Numbered from the stretch's first letter, positions 17,794 through 27,583 are shown. The stretch is DNA of 64,000 nt from Parahaliea mediterranea (GCF_017255185.1 NZ_JAFKCZ010000011.1:1-64000), one strand, 5' to 3'. Notes: generated from the letters alone by a model not told the origin. Program-made: numbers and translations.

Positions 17794-19008
17794 TTAAACG
17801 CGCTCGATAATGGTGGAAATGCCCATACCGCCGCCCACGCACAGGGACAGCATGGCGCGCTTGAGACCGCGCCGCTCCAGCTCGTCCAGCATGGTGCTGA
17901 CCAGCATCGCGCCGGTGGCGCCGAGCGGATGACCCATGGCAATGGCGCCGCCGTTGACGTTGGTCACCTCGTGATCGATGCCCAGGTCCTTCATATAGCG
18001 CATGGCCACCGAGGCGAAGGCCTCGTTGATTTCCCACAGGTCGATGTCGGACTTGGACAGCCCGGCCTTGCGCAGGCATTTTTCCGCCGCCGGCCCGGGG
18101 CCGGTGAGCATGATGATCGGGTCGGTGGACAGCACCGCCGTGGCCACGATGCGGCCGCGGGGCGTCAGGCCCAGGTCCTTGCCGGCCTGTTCGCTGCCGA
18201 TCAGCACCGCGCTGGAGCCGTCCACGATGCCCGAGGAATTGCCCGGGGTATGCACGTGGTTGATGCGCTCGAGGGTGGTGTACTTGGCCAGGATCACGTC
18301 ATCGAAACCCATCTGGCCGGGGATTTCGAAGGAAGCCCTCAGGCCCGCCAGTGCTTCCAGGGTGGTGTCGGGCTTGATGAAATCATCTTTTTCCAGAATG
18401 GTCAGGCCGTTCTTGTCTTTGACCGGAACCACCGAACGGTCGAAGTAGCCGCTGTCCCGGGCGTGGGCGGCGCGCTGCTGGGAAGCCAGGGCGTAGGCGT
18501 CCACGTCCTCGCGGGACCAGCCCTCCAGGGTGGCGATGGTGTCGGCGCCAATGCCCTGGGGTACAAAGCCAGTCTTCATGCTAAAGGCCGGGTCGCCGCC
18601 CATGGCGCCGCCGTTGGACCCCATGGGTACCCGCGACATGCACTCCACGCCACCCGCGACCACCAGGTCCTCCCAGCCGGAGGCCACCTTTTGCGCGGCG
18701 ATGTTCACCGCCTCAAGGCCCGAGGCGCAGAAGCGGTCGAGCTGCACGCCGGCCACCGACTCATCCCAGTCGGCGTTTTGCACGATCATTTTGGCGACGT
18801 CGGAGCCCTGTTCCCCCACCGGGGTCACGCAACCCATGACCACATCGTCCACATAGGCGGTGTCCAGGTCGTGGCGCGCCTGCAGGGCGCGCAGCAGCCC
18901 GGCGCCGAGATCCACCGGCTTGACTTCGTGCAGGGTGCCATCGCGCTTGCCCTTGCTGCGGGGCGTGCGCACGGCATCGTAGATATACGCTGTGTTGGAC
19001 ATGGTCAT
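17794..19008 (-). CDS. Acetyl-CoA C-acyltransferase (thiolase)
   Basis: A 404-residue thiolase that cleaves 3-ketoacyl-CoA. The nucleophilic cysteine lies in [16 protein letters not shown] (about residue 95), the histidine in [17 protein letters not shown], and the second cysteine in LCVGGGMG close to the C terminus. It precedes the FadJ-type gene by 27 bp and is the expected beta subunit of the same complex. The start may be 19008 or the in-frame ATG two codons later. A perfect 20-bp palindrome lies 35 bp upstream of the start. Confidence 0.93.
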   Translation of the reverse strand: MTMSNTAYIYDAVRTPRSKGKRDGTLHEVKPVDLGAGLLRALQARHDLDTAYVDDVVMGCVTPVGEQGSDVAKMIVQNADWDESVAGVQLDRFCASGLEAVNIAAQKVASGWEDLVVAGGVECMSRVPMGSNGGAMGGDPAFSMKTGFVPQGIGADTIATLEGWSREDVDAYALASQQRAAHARDSGYFDRSVVPVKDKNGLTILEKDDFIKPDTTLEALAGLRASFEIPGQMGFDDVILAKYTTLERINHVHTPGNSSGIVDGSSAVLIGSEQAGKDLGLTPRGRIVATAVLSTDPIIMLTGPGPAAEKCLRKAGLSKSDIDLWEINEAFASVAMRYMKDLGIDHEVTNVNGGAIAMGHPLGATGAMLVSTMLDELERRGLKRAMLSLCVGGGMGISTIIERV

Positions 19009-19043
19009 TCAACCTTCTGGCTTGGTCGGGAGGGACATGTTGC

Positions 19044-19063
19044 GAGTCCGGCGCGCCGGACTC
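19044..19063. promoter_or_regulatory. Perfect 20-bp palindrome upstream of the thiolase gene
   Basis: GAGTCCGGCG and CGCCGGACTC form an uninterrupted palindrome in the 122-bp gap between the thiolase-like gene and the thiolase gene. No T-run follows on either strand, so it is not an intrinsic terminator. It could be an operator for the fadIJ-type pair or a stem-loop in the operon transcript. Confidence 0.5.
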
Positions 19064-19130
19064 AATGATGCCAAGGGTTAAAAAAATTGACCGGAGGTGA
19101 CAGCCCGGCGCCCGGGCTCAAAGAAGTCGG

Positions 19131-20642
19131 TCAGAAGGCGATGTGGTTGACTGGCTCGCCCGGGGTCACCCGGCCGGTGACGCCCACCATATCCTCTCCC
19201 TCCAGGCCGCTCAGCATCGCCGGGTCGGCCTCGGTGTTGGCCAGGAAGCGGCGGCCATCGGGCATGCGCCCCAGTGCGATACCGCGCACCGGCTCCTCGC
19301 CCTGGTAACTAACGGTGAAAGCCTCAACGGTGCCCGTGCCGCGGGGCGCCGGGTCCACCGCCAGCGGTGTCGGGGAGTCCAGTCGCGCCCGCGGGTTCCC
19401 GCGACCGGGCGCCGGCCAGGGCTCCGCCCCCGGCTCGGTGGAATACAGGCCCAGGGCGTGCTTGGTGAGGTAATTGCCATTGGCGGTCACCAGGCCATGG
19501 CGTCCGGTGCCGGCGCGCAACCTCGCCGCCATTTCGGCGATACCGTGCATCGAGTAATTATTGCCGGGCCCGCCGAACAGCATCATGCCGCCGGTCACGC
19601 TGACGCCCCGGGGGTCGTCGACGGCGATACCCAGGGCCTCGCAGGCCACCTGCACCGCGGACGGAAAGCAGCTGTAGATATCGAACAGGTCCACCGCATT
19701 GATCTCCAGGCCGGCCTGGGCGAGCACTTCGGTGGCGGCGGCGCGAATGCCGGGAGAGCGATGCAGCAGCGGCCGCTCGCTGACGTTCCAGATGTCCACG
19801 GCGTCGGCGCCGCCGCGCAGGTACACCAGCCGCGACGGATCGATGCCGAGCGCCCGGGCATGGCCGGCGGTGGTCATCACCACCGCCGCGGCCATGTCCA
19901 CCGCGAGGACGGAATTCATCACCCGGGTATAGGGGTAGCTGATCATGCGGTTGCCGTCGGCGGTGTCCAGCGCCGCCTCCGCGCTCCAGCGCTGGCGACG
20001 CCAGGCATGTGGGTTGCCCTCGGCCACTTCGCTCAGGCGCGCGATCATGCCCCCCAGGCGCCGCCGGTGTTCACTGTCGGACCAGCCGTTGGCGTGGCGC
20101 AGGGCGCTCTCGAACAGGGGGTAGGTATTGACCGGTTCGAACAGGCCGTGGGCTCTTTCGGCCTCGCTACAGGGCGGGCGGTCATCCCCGAGCAGCACCG
20201 CCGGCGTGTCGCCGCCGTCCGGCCAGGCGGACAGATCCTCACCATTTTTCAGCGCACCCGAGAGTGTGGCGAAAACCTCGCCGCCGCACAGCAGCACCGC
20301 GCGATGCTCGCCCCGGGCCAAGGTGTCGGCAAAGTGGTTGACCAGCAACTGGGGCGTGTTGCCGCCCACTTCCGTGGAGTAGGTCCGCGCCTTCAGGCCC
20401 AGGCGCCGGCACAGCGCGGCGCCCGGATTGGCTGGCATCAGCTCCGCCAGGCCCGGCACCTGGTTGGCCAGGAAGGGGACCGAAGCCAGGGCGTCGATGT
20501 CGCGCAGCAGGTTCGCACAACCGGCATCGTCGAGGGCCGCAGTGGCCACCTCGGCCAGGGCGTCCAGGGGGGTGCGCTGCACGTCGCGCTCGCGCCAGGT
20601 CTGCTGCGCGATACCGATCAGCACGGGCCGGTTGTCCGCCAT
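19131..20642 (-). CDS. Thiolase-like protein type 1 (TLP1), no active-site cysteine
   Basis: A 503-residue protein of the thiolase superfamily with an extra C-terminal domain of about 90 residues (from VDPAPRGTGTVEAFTV) typical of thiolase-like protein type 1. At the position where thiolases carry the nucleophilic cysteine, the sequence reads TEVGGNTPQ, without a cysteine. It is therefore unlikely to catalyse ordinary thiolysis and may bind acyl-CoA or serve as a non-canonical enzyme. It sits between the GST and thiolase genes in the catabolic run, all on the minus strand. Its start is preceded by an AAGGA. Confidence 0.8.
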   Translation of the reverse strand: MADNRPVLIGIAQQTWRERDVQRTPLDALAEVATAALDDAGCANLLRDIDALASVPFLANQVPGLAELMPANPGAALCRRLGLKARTYSTEVGGNTPQLLVNHFADTLARGEHRAVLLCGGEVFATLSGALKNGEDLSAWPDGGDTPAVLLGDDRPPCSEAERAHGLFEPVNTYPLFESALRHANGWSDSEHRRRLGGMIARLSEVAEGNPHAWRRQRWSAEAALDTADGNRMISYPYTRVMNSVLAVDMAAAVVMTTAGHARALGIDPSRLVYLRGGADAVDIWNVSERPLLHRSPGIRAAATEVLAQAGLEINAVDLFDIYSCFPSAVQVACEALGIAVDDPRGVSVTGGMMLFGGPGNNYSMHGIAEMAARLRAGTGRHGLVTANGNYLTKHALGLYSTEPGAEPWPAPGRGNPRARLDSPTPLAVDPAPRGTGTVEAFTVSYQGEEPVRGIALGRMPDGRRFLANTEADPAMLSGLEGEDMVGVTGRVTPGEPVNHIAF

Positions 20643-20668
20643 GTGGTTTTCCTTGTCTGCTATGGGAG

Positions 20669-21283
20669 TTAAAGGTCGGGCGCGGCCGCGGCGAAGGCGG
20701 GCAACTGTTCCAGGTGAGCGCTGATGGCCACCAGCCGCGGATAGGGCGCCAGGTCCAGCTCGAAGCGGCGGGCGTTGTACATCTGCGGCACCAGGCAGGC
20801 ATCGGCCAGGGTGACGCGGTCACCGAAACAGTAGCGCTCCCCCGCCACCTGCTGTTCCAGGGCGGCGAAGCCCAGGGCCAGCCAGTGGTGGTACCAGGCC
20901 AGCTTGGCGTCCTCATCGACCCCCAGGTCCCCGGTCAGGTGCTTGAGCACGCGCAAGTTGTTCAGCGGGTGGATGTCGCAGCCGATGAGGTACATCATCC
21001 CGCGCACCCGGGCCCGGTCGCCCGGCGCCACCGGCAGCAGCGCCGGCTCGGGGCGGCACTCCTCCAGCCACTCCAGGATCGCCAGGGACTGGGTGAGCAC
21101 CTGTCCGTCGTCCGCCACCAGCGCCGGCACCAGGCCCTGGGGGTTGAGGGCGGTGTAGTCCCCGGAGCGCTGTTCCCCCGCGACCAGATTGACCGGAAGG
21201 CGCTCGTAATCGAGCCCCTTGAGGTTCAGCGCAATACGCACCCGGTAAGCGGCGGAGGATCGATGGTAGTCGTAAAGCTGCAT
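20669..21283 (-). CDS. maiA: Zeta-class glutathione transferase, maleylacetoacetate isomerase-like
   Basis: A 204-residue two-domain GST. The N-terminal motif YDYHRSSAAYRVRIALNLKG carries the SSxxYRVRIAL signature of zeta-class enzymes (maleylacetoacetate isomerase), and the C-terminal domain has CDIHPLNNLRVLKHL. In tyrosine catabolism the enzyme isomerises maleylacetoacetate using glutathione. Fumarylacetoacetase and homogentisate dioxygenase are absent here, so in this context it may handle another cis-enoyl or epoxide intermediate. It lies between the dienelactone-type hydrolase and the thiolase-like gene. Confidence 0.8.
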   Translation of the reverse strand: MQLYDYHRSSAAYRVRIALNLKGLDYERLPVNLVAGEQRSGDYTALNPQGLVPALVADDGQVLTQSLAILEWLEECRPEPALLPVAPGDRARVRGMMYLIGCDIHPLNNLRVLKHLTGDLGVDEDAKLAWYHHWLALGFAALEQQVAGERYCFGDRVTLADACLVPQMYNARRFELDLAPYPRLVAISAHLEQLPAFAAAAPDL

Positions 21284-21295
21284 CGCCCTTCCCCC

Positions 21296-22015
21296 CTAGG
21301 CCAGTGTTTCTTCCAGGAAATTCCGCATGGCCTGCCACGAGCGGCGATCGGCCACCTCACTGTAGAGCACGCCGCTTTCGGGATCGTCGGCGGCGGGGTT
21401 GCTGAAGGCGTGCACGGTGTTGCCGTAGGCGTGTACCTGCCAATCGGCGCCGGCGGCGGTCATTTCGCTGGCCAGCGCCAATACACTGTCGGGCTGGGCC
21501 ATCGGGTCGTCGTAGCCGTGCAGGCACAGCACGCTGGCGTCGATGCGCCGGCCGGCGGTGTTGTCCGGCGGCATGAACAGGCCGTGGAAGCTGCACACTG
21601 ATCGCACCGGGGCGCCGCAGCGGGCGAGATCGAGCACGCACAGCCCGCCGAAGCAATAGCCGATGGCGGCCAGGCGCCCGGCGTCAACCCGATCCTGTCC
21701 GGCGAGGCAATCCACGCCCGCTCGCAACCGCGCCTGCAGCAGCGCACGGTCCTCGATCAGGGGCGCCATCAACGCCTGGTTTTCCTCCACGCTGCTCCCC
21801 CGCACACCCTTGCCGTAAACGTCCAGGGCCACGGCCACATAGCCCAGCGCCGCCAGCTCGCGGGCCTTGTCCTCCTCGAAGGCGCTGCGCCCCCCCCAGG
21901 CGTGGGCGATGGCGACCCCCGGCCGGGGGCCCGGCGCGCTGTCATCCCAGGCGAGATAGGCTTCAAAGGTGGCGTCTTCGTGGTGGTACTCCACCAGGCG
22001 TGTCTGAATGGCCAT
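21296..22015 (-). CDS. Dienelactone hydrolase family protein
   Basis: A 239-residue alpha/beta hydrolase of the dienelactone hydrolase family. The nucleophile is C121 in GYCFGG, with an aspartate in HGYDDPMAQ and a histidine in NTVHAFSNP completing the triad. The cytoplasmic enzyme would cleave a lactone or thioester. GGAG lies 6 nt before the ATG at 22015. It follows the carboxylase alpha gene by 45 bp on the same strand, so it is probably part of the operon. The substrate is unknown. Confidence 0.85.
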   Translation of the reverse strand: MAIQTRLVEYHHEDATFEAYLAWDDSAPGPRPGVAIAHAWGGRSAFEEDKARELAALGYVAVALDVYGKGVRGSSVEENQALMAPLIEDRALLQARLRAGVDCLAGQDRVDAGRLAAIGYCFGGLCVLDLARCGAPVRSVCSFHGLFMPPDNTAGRRIDASVLCLHGYDDPMAQPDSVLALASEMTAAGADWQVHAYGNTVHAFSNPAADDPESGVLYSEVADRRSWQAMRNFLEETLA

Positions 22016-22060
22016 GCAATTCTCCGGTCTGTGAATACAACCTGCCGATTATACGCAGCG

Positions 22061-24064
22061 CTAGCTGCTGATTTCGAGCAACAGGTCTCCCGCGGCCACC
22101 TGATCGCCCTCGCTGACCATGACCGCACTGACCTCCCCCGCGACTTCCGCGCACAGGCGGTGCTCCATCTTCATCGCCTCCATCACCAGCAACTCGGTTC
22201 CAGCCTCCACCGTGTCACCCACCGCGATCCGCAACGCCAGCACCGAGCCGTGCATCGGCGCGGTCACTGTGCCGCTGCCCTCGCCCTCCCCCTGCGCCAG
22301 GGCGGAGGACAGCACATTGCACAGCTGTACAGAGCGGCCGCGCCACTGCAGGGCAATTTCACCGGGGCCGGGATAGGCGTAGGCGACATCGAATTGGTGA
22401 CCGTCCACTGCCAGGCGCGCGCTTCGCCGCGCGCTGCCGCCGAGCCACTCCAGGACGTGTTCTTGCGCTTCCAGTTGCACGAGATAATAACCAGGCCGGG
22501 TTTCCCTGACACGGATATCGGTGAGCCCCTCGCCCTCGCCGCCCGCGTCGGTGGCATAGCGAAAGTGCGCGGCCACTTCCCGTGTGCCGCTCCAACCGGC
22601 GAAGCGGGCGCTGTCGCGCCCCGGCCCCGCCTCCCGCGCCGCCTGCCGGTACTGCAGGCAGGCCGCCAACAGCAGGTGCTCGCGCTCCGGCGACGGCGGT
22701 CGGTAGCCTCCTGGAAACTGCTCGGTAATAAAGTCCGTGGTGGCCGCCCCGGCGACGAAATCACCGCGCTCCAGCACGTCCAACAGAAACGCCCGGTTGT
22801 TGGCCACGCCGAACAACACGGTCTGCTCCAGCGCACGCACCAGGCGCCGCCGGGCGCTTTCCCGGTCCGGACCGCAGGCGATGATCTTGGCGATCATCGG
22901 GTCGTAGTACGGCGGCACCGCCTGTCCCTCGCGCAAGCCGTGATCCACGCGAATGCCCGCACCTTCCGGGGGCTGCCAGCGCAGCGCGGTACCCGCCGCC
23001 GGCAGGAAATCGTTCTCGCAGTCCTCGGCATAGAGGCGCACCTCGATAGCGTGCCCCGCCAGCGCCACCTCTTCCTGGGACAACGGCAGTGGCGCGCCGC
23101 TGGCGATGTGCAGCTGCAAGGCCACCAGGTCCAGGCCGGTGACCGCCTCGGTCACCGGGTGCTCCACCTGCAGACGGGTGTTCATTTCCAGGAAATAGAA
23201 CTCGCCGCCAGTATCGAGCAGGAATTCCACGGTACCCGCGCCGACATAGTTGATGGCGCGGGCCGCATCCACCGCGGCGCGGCCCATGGCCTCGCGCTGG
23301 GCCGGCGTCAGCACCGGGCAGGGCGCCTCCTCCACCACTTTCTGGTGGCGCCGCTGCACCGAGCAGTCGCGCTCGCCGAGGTGGATCACATTGCCGTGGC
23401 TGTCACCGAACACCTGGATCTCCACATGGCGCGGCTTCAACACCGCCTTTTCCAGGATCAACTCACCGGAACCGAAGGCATTCTCCGCCTCCGAGCGGGC
23501 CGCGGCCAGGGCCCCCGGCAGTGCGTCCAGGTGCTCCACCAGGCGCATGCCGCGCCCGCCGCCGCCGGCGGCGGCCTTGACCATCAAGGGCGCGCCAATT
23601 TCCACCGCCGCCGCCAGCAGGGCCTCGTCGTCCTGCCGCGGGGACTGGTAGCCGGGAATACAGGGCACGCCGGCCTCCAGCATCAGGCGCTTGGCCGCCG
23701 CCTTGTTGCCCATGGCGTCGATGGCCGCCGCCGAGGGGCCGATAAACACCAGGCCGGCCCCGGTACAGGCGCGGGCGAAATCCGCATTCTCGGACAGGAA
23801 ACCGTAGCCGGGGTGGATCGCGCCGGCGCCGCCGCGACGGGCGGCCTCGAGGATGCGCGCGGGATCGAGATAGGAATCCTTCACCGCCGGCGGGCCGATC
23901 AGTATCGCCTCGTCCGCCAGGGCCACGTGGGGCGCGCCGGCATCCGCCTCGGAGTACACCGCCACGGTGCGGTAGCCCAGCTCGCGCGCGGTGCGAATCA
24001 CCCGCACCGCGATTTCGCCGCGGTTGGCAACCAGAATGCTGTCGAAAGAAGTGGTGCTTTGCAT
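22061..24064 (-). CDS. Acyl-CoA carboxylase alpha subunit (biotin carboxylase + BCCP), methylcrotonyl/geranyl-CoA type
   Basis: A 667-residue biotin-dependent subunit. The biotin carboxylase core (about 1-450) has the ATP-grasp glycine loop KAAAGGGGRGM and EMNTRLQVEHPVTE; a linker domain follows, and the C terminus is a biotinyl domain with the biotin attachment lysine K632 in EAMKMEH. Together with the neighbouring carboxyltransferase it carboxylates an unsaturated acyl-CoA, in the manner of MccA/LiuD or AtuF. The true start is ATG 24064; the upstream frame continues only as a shadow in the beta-subunit gene. The gap to the beta subunit is 14 bp. Confidence 0.92.
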   Translation of the reverse strand: MQSTTSFDSILVANRGEIAVRVIRTARELGYRTVAVYSEADAGAPHVALADEAILIGPPAVKDSYLDPARILEAARRGGAGAIHPGYGFLSENADFARACTGAGLVFIGPSAAAIDAMGNKAAAKRLMLEAGVPCIPGYQSPRQDDEALLAAAVEIGAPLMVKAAAGGGGRGMRLVEHLDALPGALAAARSEAENAFGSGELILEKAVLKPRHVEIQVFGDSHGNVIHLGERDCSVQRRHQKVVEEAPCPVLTPAQREAMGRAAVDAARAINYVGAGTVEFLLDTGGEFYFLEMNTRLQVEHPVTEAVTGLDLVALQLHIASGAPLPLSQEEVALAGHAIEVRLYAEDCENDFLPAAGTALRWQPPEGAGIRVDHGLREGQAVPPYYDPMIAKIIACGPDRESARRRLVRALEQTVLFGVANNRAFLLDVLERGDFVAGAATTDFITEQFPGGYRPPSPEREHLLLAACLQYRQAAREAGPGRDSARFAGWSGTREVAAHFRYATDAGGEGEGLTDIRVRETRPGYYLVQLEAQEHVLEWLGGSARRSARLAVDGHQFDVAYAYPGPGEIALQWRGRSVQLCNVLSSALAQGEGEGSGTVTAPMHGSVLALRIAVGDTVEAGTELLVMEAMKMEHRLCAEVAGEVSAVMVSEGDQVAAGDLLLEISS

Positions 24065-24078
24065 CGAGATGCCTCCAG

Positions 24079-25713
24079 TTACATGCGGCCGACGCCGAAG
24101 GTGTTGGGGTGGGTGCCGCGGTCGCGCGCCTCCCGGCAGATTTGCAGCAGAATGCCGAGCACGGTGCGCGAATCCCGTGGGTCGATCAGGCCATCGTCCA
24201 GCATGCGGCCCGAGGTGTAAAAGGCGTCCGACTGCCGGTCGTAGTGGCCGATGACCGCCTGCTCCCGGGCTTTCAGTTCCGCTTCGTCGACCTCGACACC
24301 CTTGCGCGCCGCGCCCGCGCGCAGCACCTCCGACATGGTGTTCGCGGCCTGCTCGCCGCCCATCACGCCAATCTGGGTATTGGGCCAGCTGAACACGAAA
24401 TCCGGGTCGTAACCCTGGCCGCACATACCGTAGTTGCCGGCGCCGAAACTGGCGCCGATCATCAGGGTGAGGCGCGGCACGCGGGCGTTGGTCACCGCCT
24501 GGATCATTTTCGATCCGTGCTTGATCATGCCCGCCTGCTCGTAGGCGGTGCCGACCATGTAACCGGTGATGTTCTGCAAAAACAGCAGCGGCGTGCCCGC
24601 CTGGTCGCAGAGCTGGATAAACTGCGCCGCCTTGGTGGCGCCATCGGGGTCAATGGGGCCGTTGTTGCACAGGATGCCAACCGGCATGCCGTAAATCGAC
24701 GCCTGCAGGCAAACCATGGACACGCCATAGGCCGGCTTGAAATCCAGGAACCGCGAACCGTCGACCAGCCGGGCCACCACCTCGCGCGCGTCGTAGGGCT
24801 GCCGGTAGTCCGCGGGCACCACGCCCAATAACTCATCGGGGCTGTAGCGCGGTTCCTCGAAATCACCGTCCGGGGCCTGCGGGCAGTGCCGGTTCCAGCC
24901 CAGGCTCGCCACCACGTCGCGGCAGATCGCCAGCGCGTGCCCGTCGTCCTCGGCGAGGTACTCCACCAGCCCGGAGGTCGCGGCGTGCATCGCGGCGCCG
25001 CCGAGGGGACCGTTTTCGGCCACTTCCCCGGTGGCGGCCTTGAGCAGGGCCGGGCCCGCCAGGGCAGCCATGCCGTTGTCCCGGACGCCGATGACGTAGT
25101 CGCTCAGCCCGGGCATGTAAGCCCCCCCGGCCACCGACAGGCCGTGGAGCACGGTCACCGTGGGAATACCCGCGGCGCTGAGGCGTGCCAGGCGGGCGAA
25201 AACCCCGCCGCCATCCATCCACATCTCCACCTGGTACTTGAACAGGTCGGCGCCGGCGCTCTCCACCAGGTGCACGAAGGGCAGCTTCTTGTCGAGGGCG
25301 ATATCCATGCAGCGCATGACTTTCCTGCTGGAGAAGGCGGTCATGGCGCCGGCGTTGATACCGGAGTCATCCACCACCACCATGCAGCGCACGCCGCTGA
25401 CGTAGCCGATACCGCAGATCGCGTTGCTGCCGGGCACGGAGGATTCGGGATCGTCGGTATCCACCAGGTAGCCGGTGAGGTTGCACAGCTCCAGGAAGGG
25501 CGCGCCCGGATCCAGCAGGCGCCCCAGGCGCTCCCGGGGCAGCAGTTGCCCGCGCTTGTCGAAGCGCGGGCGCGCCCGGTCGGACAGCGCCGCGGCACGG
25601 GCGCAGAGGCCGTTGAGTTTGTCGACCAGCGCCTGCATGTCGGCGCGGTTGCCGTCAAAGGCCTCGGAGCCGGTATTGACCCGGCTATGGAAGACGGGGG
25701 CGGATTGGGTCAT
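24079..25713 (-). CDS. Acyl-CoA carboxylase beta subunit (carboxyltransferase), methylcrotonyl/geranyl-CoA type
   Basis: A 544-residue carboxyltransferase. The N-terminal half contains FDKRGQLLPRERLGRLLDPG and the oxyanion-bearing GLSVAGGAYMPGLSDYVIGV; the C-terminal half carries TGYMVGTAYEQAGMIKHGSKM and GASFGAGNYGMCGQGYDPDF. This arrangement is seen in methylcrotonyl-CoA and geranyl-CoA carboxylase beta subunits. AtuA, found only in terpenoid gene sets, is the next gene upstream and favours the geranyl-like reading. Neither hydratase (LiuC) nor HMG-CoA lyase (LiuE) is in the window, so leucine breakdown is less likely. Confidence 0.9.
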   Translation of the reverse strand: MTQSAPVFHSRVNTGSEAFDGNRADMQALVDKLNGLCARAAALSDRARPRFDKRGQLLPRERLGRLLDPGAPFLELCNLTGYLVDTDDPESSVPGSNAICGIGYVSGVRCMVVVDDSGINAGAMTAFSSRKVMRCMDIALDKKLPFVHLVESAGADLFKYQVEMWMDGGGVFARLARLSAAGIPTVTVLHGLSVAGGAYMPGLSDYVIGVRDNGMAALAGPALLKAATGEVAENGPLGGAAMHAATSGLVEYLAEDDGHALAICRDVVASLGWNRHCPQAPDGDFEEPRYSPDELLGVVPADYRQPYDAREVVARLVDGSRFLDFKPAYGVSMVCLQASIYGMPVGILCNNGPIDPDGATKAAQFIQLCDQAGTPLLFLQNITGYMVGTAYEQAGMIKHGSKMIQAVTNARVPRLTLMIGASFGAGNYGMCGQGYDPDFVFSWPNTQIGVMGGEQAANTMSEVLRAGAARKGVEVDEAELKAREQAVIGHYDRQSDAFYTSGRMLDDGLIDPRDSRTVLGILLQICREARDRGTHPNTFGVGRM

Positions 25714-25740
25714 GGCGATATTACCTGTTCGGCTTCGGTA

Positions 25741-27546
25741 TCAGATCAGTTGGTGGCGCTCGGCGAGACTCGCCGGCACGGCGACGGGCTGCGCCAGCAG
25801 AATTTGGGAGTAACCCTTGCCCTGGGGGTCTGAGCGCAGGCTCGCCACCCCGCCGCCACCGAGCACCTCGTGCAGCAGATAGTTGAAGGCGCGGCTACCC
25901 GGCAGATAAAAGCGCTCTACCGGCCGCGCCTGCCCCGGGGCGAGGAAATGGGCGAAACAGTCCGCCACCCGCGCCTCGTCCAGGGCGCTGGCGATGTAGG
26001 GTACGAAGTCCGCATGGCGCGCAATCACGCCCACGTTGGCCTTGTTGCCCTTGTCGCCGCTGCGCGCCCAGGCCAGGGTTTCCAGCGGCACCTCCACTCC
26101 GGTGTCCCCCGGCCCGGCCTCGGGCGGCTCGTGGACAGGGGGCGGCGCCGCGGCCTCCGTGGGCAAGGGGTCGTCGCAGCGCGCGACCTCCCCCTCCACG
26201 TCGACACTGATCGCCACCTCCGTTTTCGGTACGCGCAGCGAGAACAGGCGCACCACCGGCGAGGGCTTGGCCCGCGCGCCGGCGAAGCCGGTCAGGCCGG
26301 GGGGCGCGGTCAGCGCCAGTCCGGTCATCTCCTTGAGGAAGATGCCGATGCCCTTCGGGCTGGCATGGCGCACCGCCAATTTCATATCCACCTCGCGCAC
26401 CGCGCCCACGGCGCGCGCGCCGCCAAAGTGCGACTCCTCGCCGATCACCTCGCAGCAGGTCTCGGTAAACGGGGGCAGCCCCGCCTTTTCCAGGGCCGCG
26501 GCGGCGCGCCGGAACACACCCCCGGCAAAGTGCCGCGCCCGGGCGCCGGCGTCTCGTCCGTACACGGTCCAGATATGCCCGGCGCGGAAACCGTCCGCCC
26601 AGGTCGCGCTGGCCTTGTAACTGTCGGGGGCCCCGCGGCCAGCGGCGCCGCTGACGCGCACCCGGTGCTCCGCCACCTGTTCCAGTTGCACTGAGGTAAA
26701 GTCGCAGGCCACATCGGGCAGGAGGTAGGCCCCCGGGTCACCAATCTCGTACAGCATCTGCTCGGCGACCGTACCCACGCTGACCAGGCCGCCGGTCCCC
26801 GCGCCCTTGTGCACCTCGAAGCTGCCATCCCCGGCAATGGTGGCCAGGGGGTAGCCCGCCTCGTCCAGGCGCTCAACCCCTTCCCAGTCGGTGAAATTAC
26901 CGCCGCTGGCCTGGGTGCCGCACTCGAGGATATGCCCCGCCAGGCTGCCGCCAGCCAGGCGGTCGTAGTCCTCCCGGGACCAGCCGAAGGCGTGGATGCA
27001 GGCCCCCAGGGTGACCGCGCTGTCAACGCAGCGCCCGGTAATCACGATGTCGGCCCCTTTGTCGAGGGCGGCGGCGATGGGAAAAGCGCCGAGATAGGCG
27101 TTGATGCTGGCCACCTTCTCCAGGGGCGGAAAGGCTTCGCCGCTGAACATTTCACGGGCCCCGGCGAAGTCGCTGGCCCGGGCGCCGAGGTCATCCCCCG
27201 CCACCACGGCCACCTTGAGGGACAGGCCCGCCTCGCGGATCAGGCCGCGCAGCGCGGCGGCGCAGGCCCCGGGATTCACCCCGCCGGCATTGGCGATCAC
27301 CCTGACCCCTTGCGCCGCGATGCGCGCCAGGTTCGGCGCCATGGCCGCGCTCACGAAATCCGTGGCGTAGCCCTTGCTGTCGTCCGCGGCCCGGGCCCGG
27401 GCCAGGATGGACATGGTGATTTCCGCCAGGTAGTCGTAGACCAGGAAGTCGAGCTTGCCGTTGTCGCCGCTGTCCAGCAGTTGCGGGGTCGCGAGGGCGG
27501 CGTCGCCCCAGAAACCCGAGGCCCCGCCGATGGTGATTTCACGCAT
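25741..27546 (-). CDS. AtuA-like protein (DUF1446, acyclic terpene utilisation)
   Basis: A 601-residue protein of the AtuA family (PF07287), first described in the acyclic terpene utilisation gene cluster of Pseudomonas. The conserved N-terminal part is present (GGASGFWGDA, GGVNPGACAAAL, ITGRCVDSAVTLG, ECGTQASGGNFTDW), with a C-terminal AtuA domain from about 490 (ETLAWARSGDKGNKANVGV). The biochemical role is unknown, but it normally sits with a geranyl-CoA or related carboxylase. The ATG at 27546 lies 9 nt after GGAGGA; the in-frame ATG at 27555 overlaps the Shine-Dalgarno. It is the first gene of the operon, divergent from a TetR gene. Confidence 0.85.
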   Translation of the reverse strand: MREITIGGASGFWGDAALATPQLLDSGDNGKLDFLVYDYLAEITMSILARARAADDSKGYATDFVSAAMAPNLARIAAQGVRVIANAGGVNPGACAAALRGLIREAGLSLKVAVVAGDDLGARASDFAGAREMFSGEAFPPLEKVASINAYLGAFPIAAALDKGADIVITGRCVDSAVTLGACIHAFGWSREDYDRLAGGSLAGHILECGTQASGGNFTDWEGVERLDEAGYPLATIAGDGSFEVHKGAGTGGLVSVGTVAEQMLYEIGDPGAYLLPDVACDFTSVQLEQVAEHRVRVSGAAGRGAPDSYKASATWADGFRAGHIWTVYGRDAGARARHFAGGVFRRAAAALEKAGLPPFTETCCEVIGEESHFGGARAVGAVREVDMKLAVRHASPKGIGIFLKEMTGLALTAPPGLTGFAGARAKPSPVVRLFSLRVPKTEVAISVDVEGEVARCDDPLPTEAAAPPPVHEPPEAGPGDTGVEVPLETLAWARSGDKGNKANVGVIARHADFVPYIASALDEARVADCFAHFLAPGQARPVERFYLPGSRAFNYLLHEVLGGGGVASLRSDPQGKGYSQILLAQPVAVPASLAERHQLI

Positions 27547-27583
27547 GCGCCGCATTCCTCCGATGGGTGATGTCTTTCACAAT

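Noticed and set aside
17068-19068. A 666-codon plus-strand frame over FadJ and thiolase
   Set aside because: Composition and lack of motifs mark it as an antisense shadow of the two well-supported minus-strand genes.
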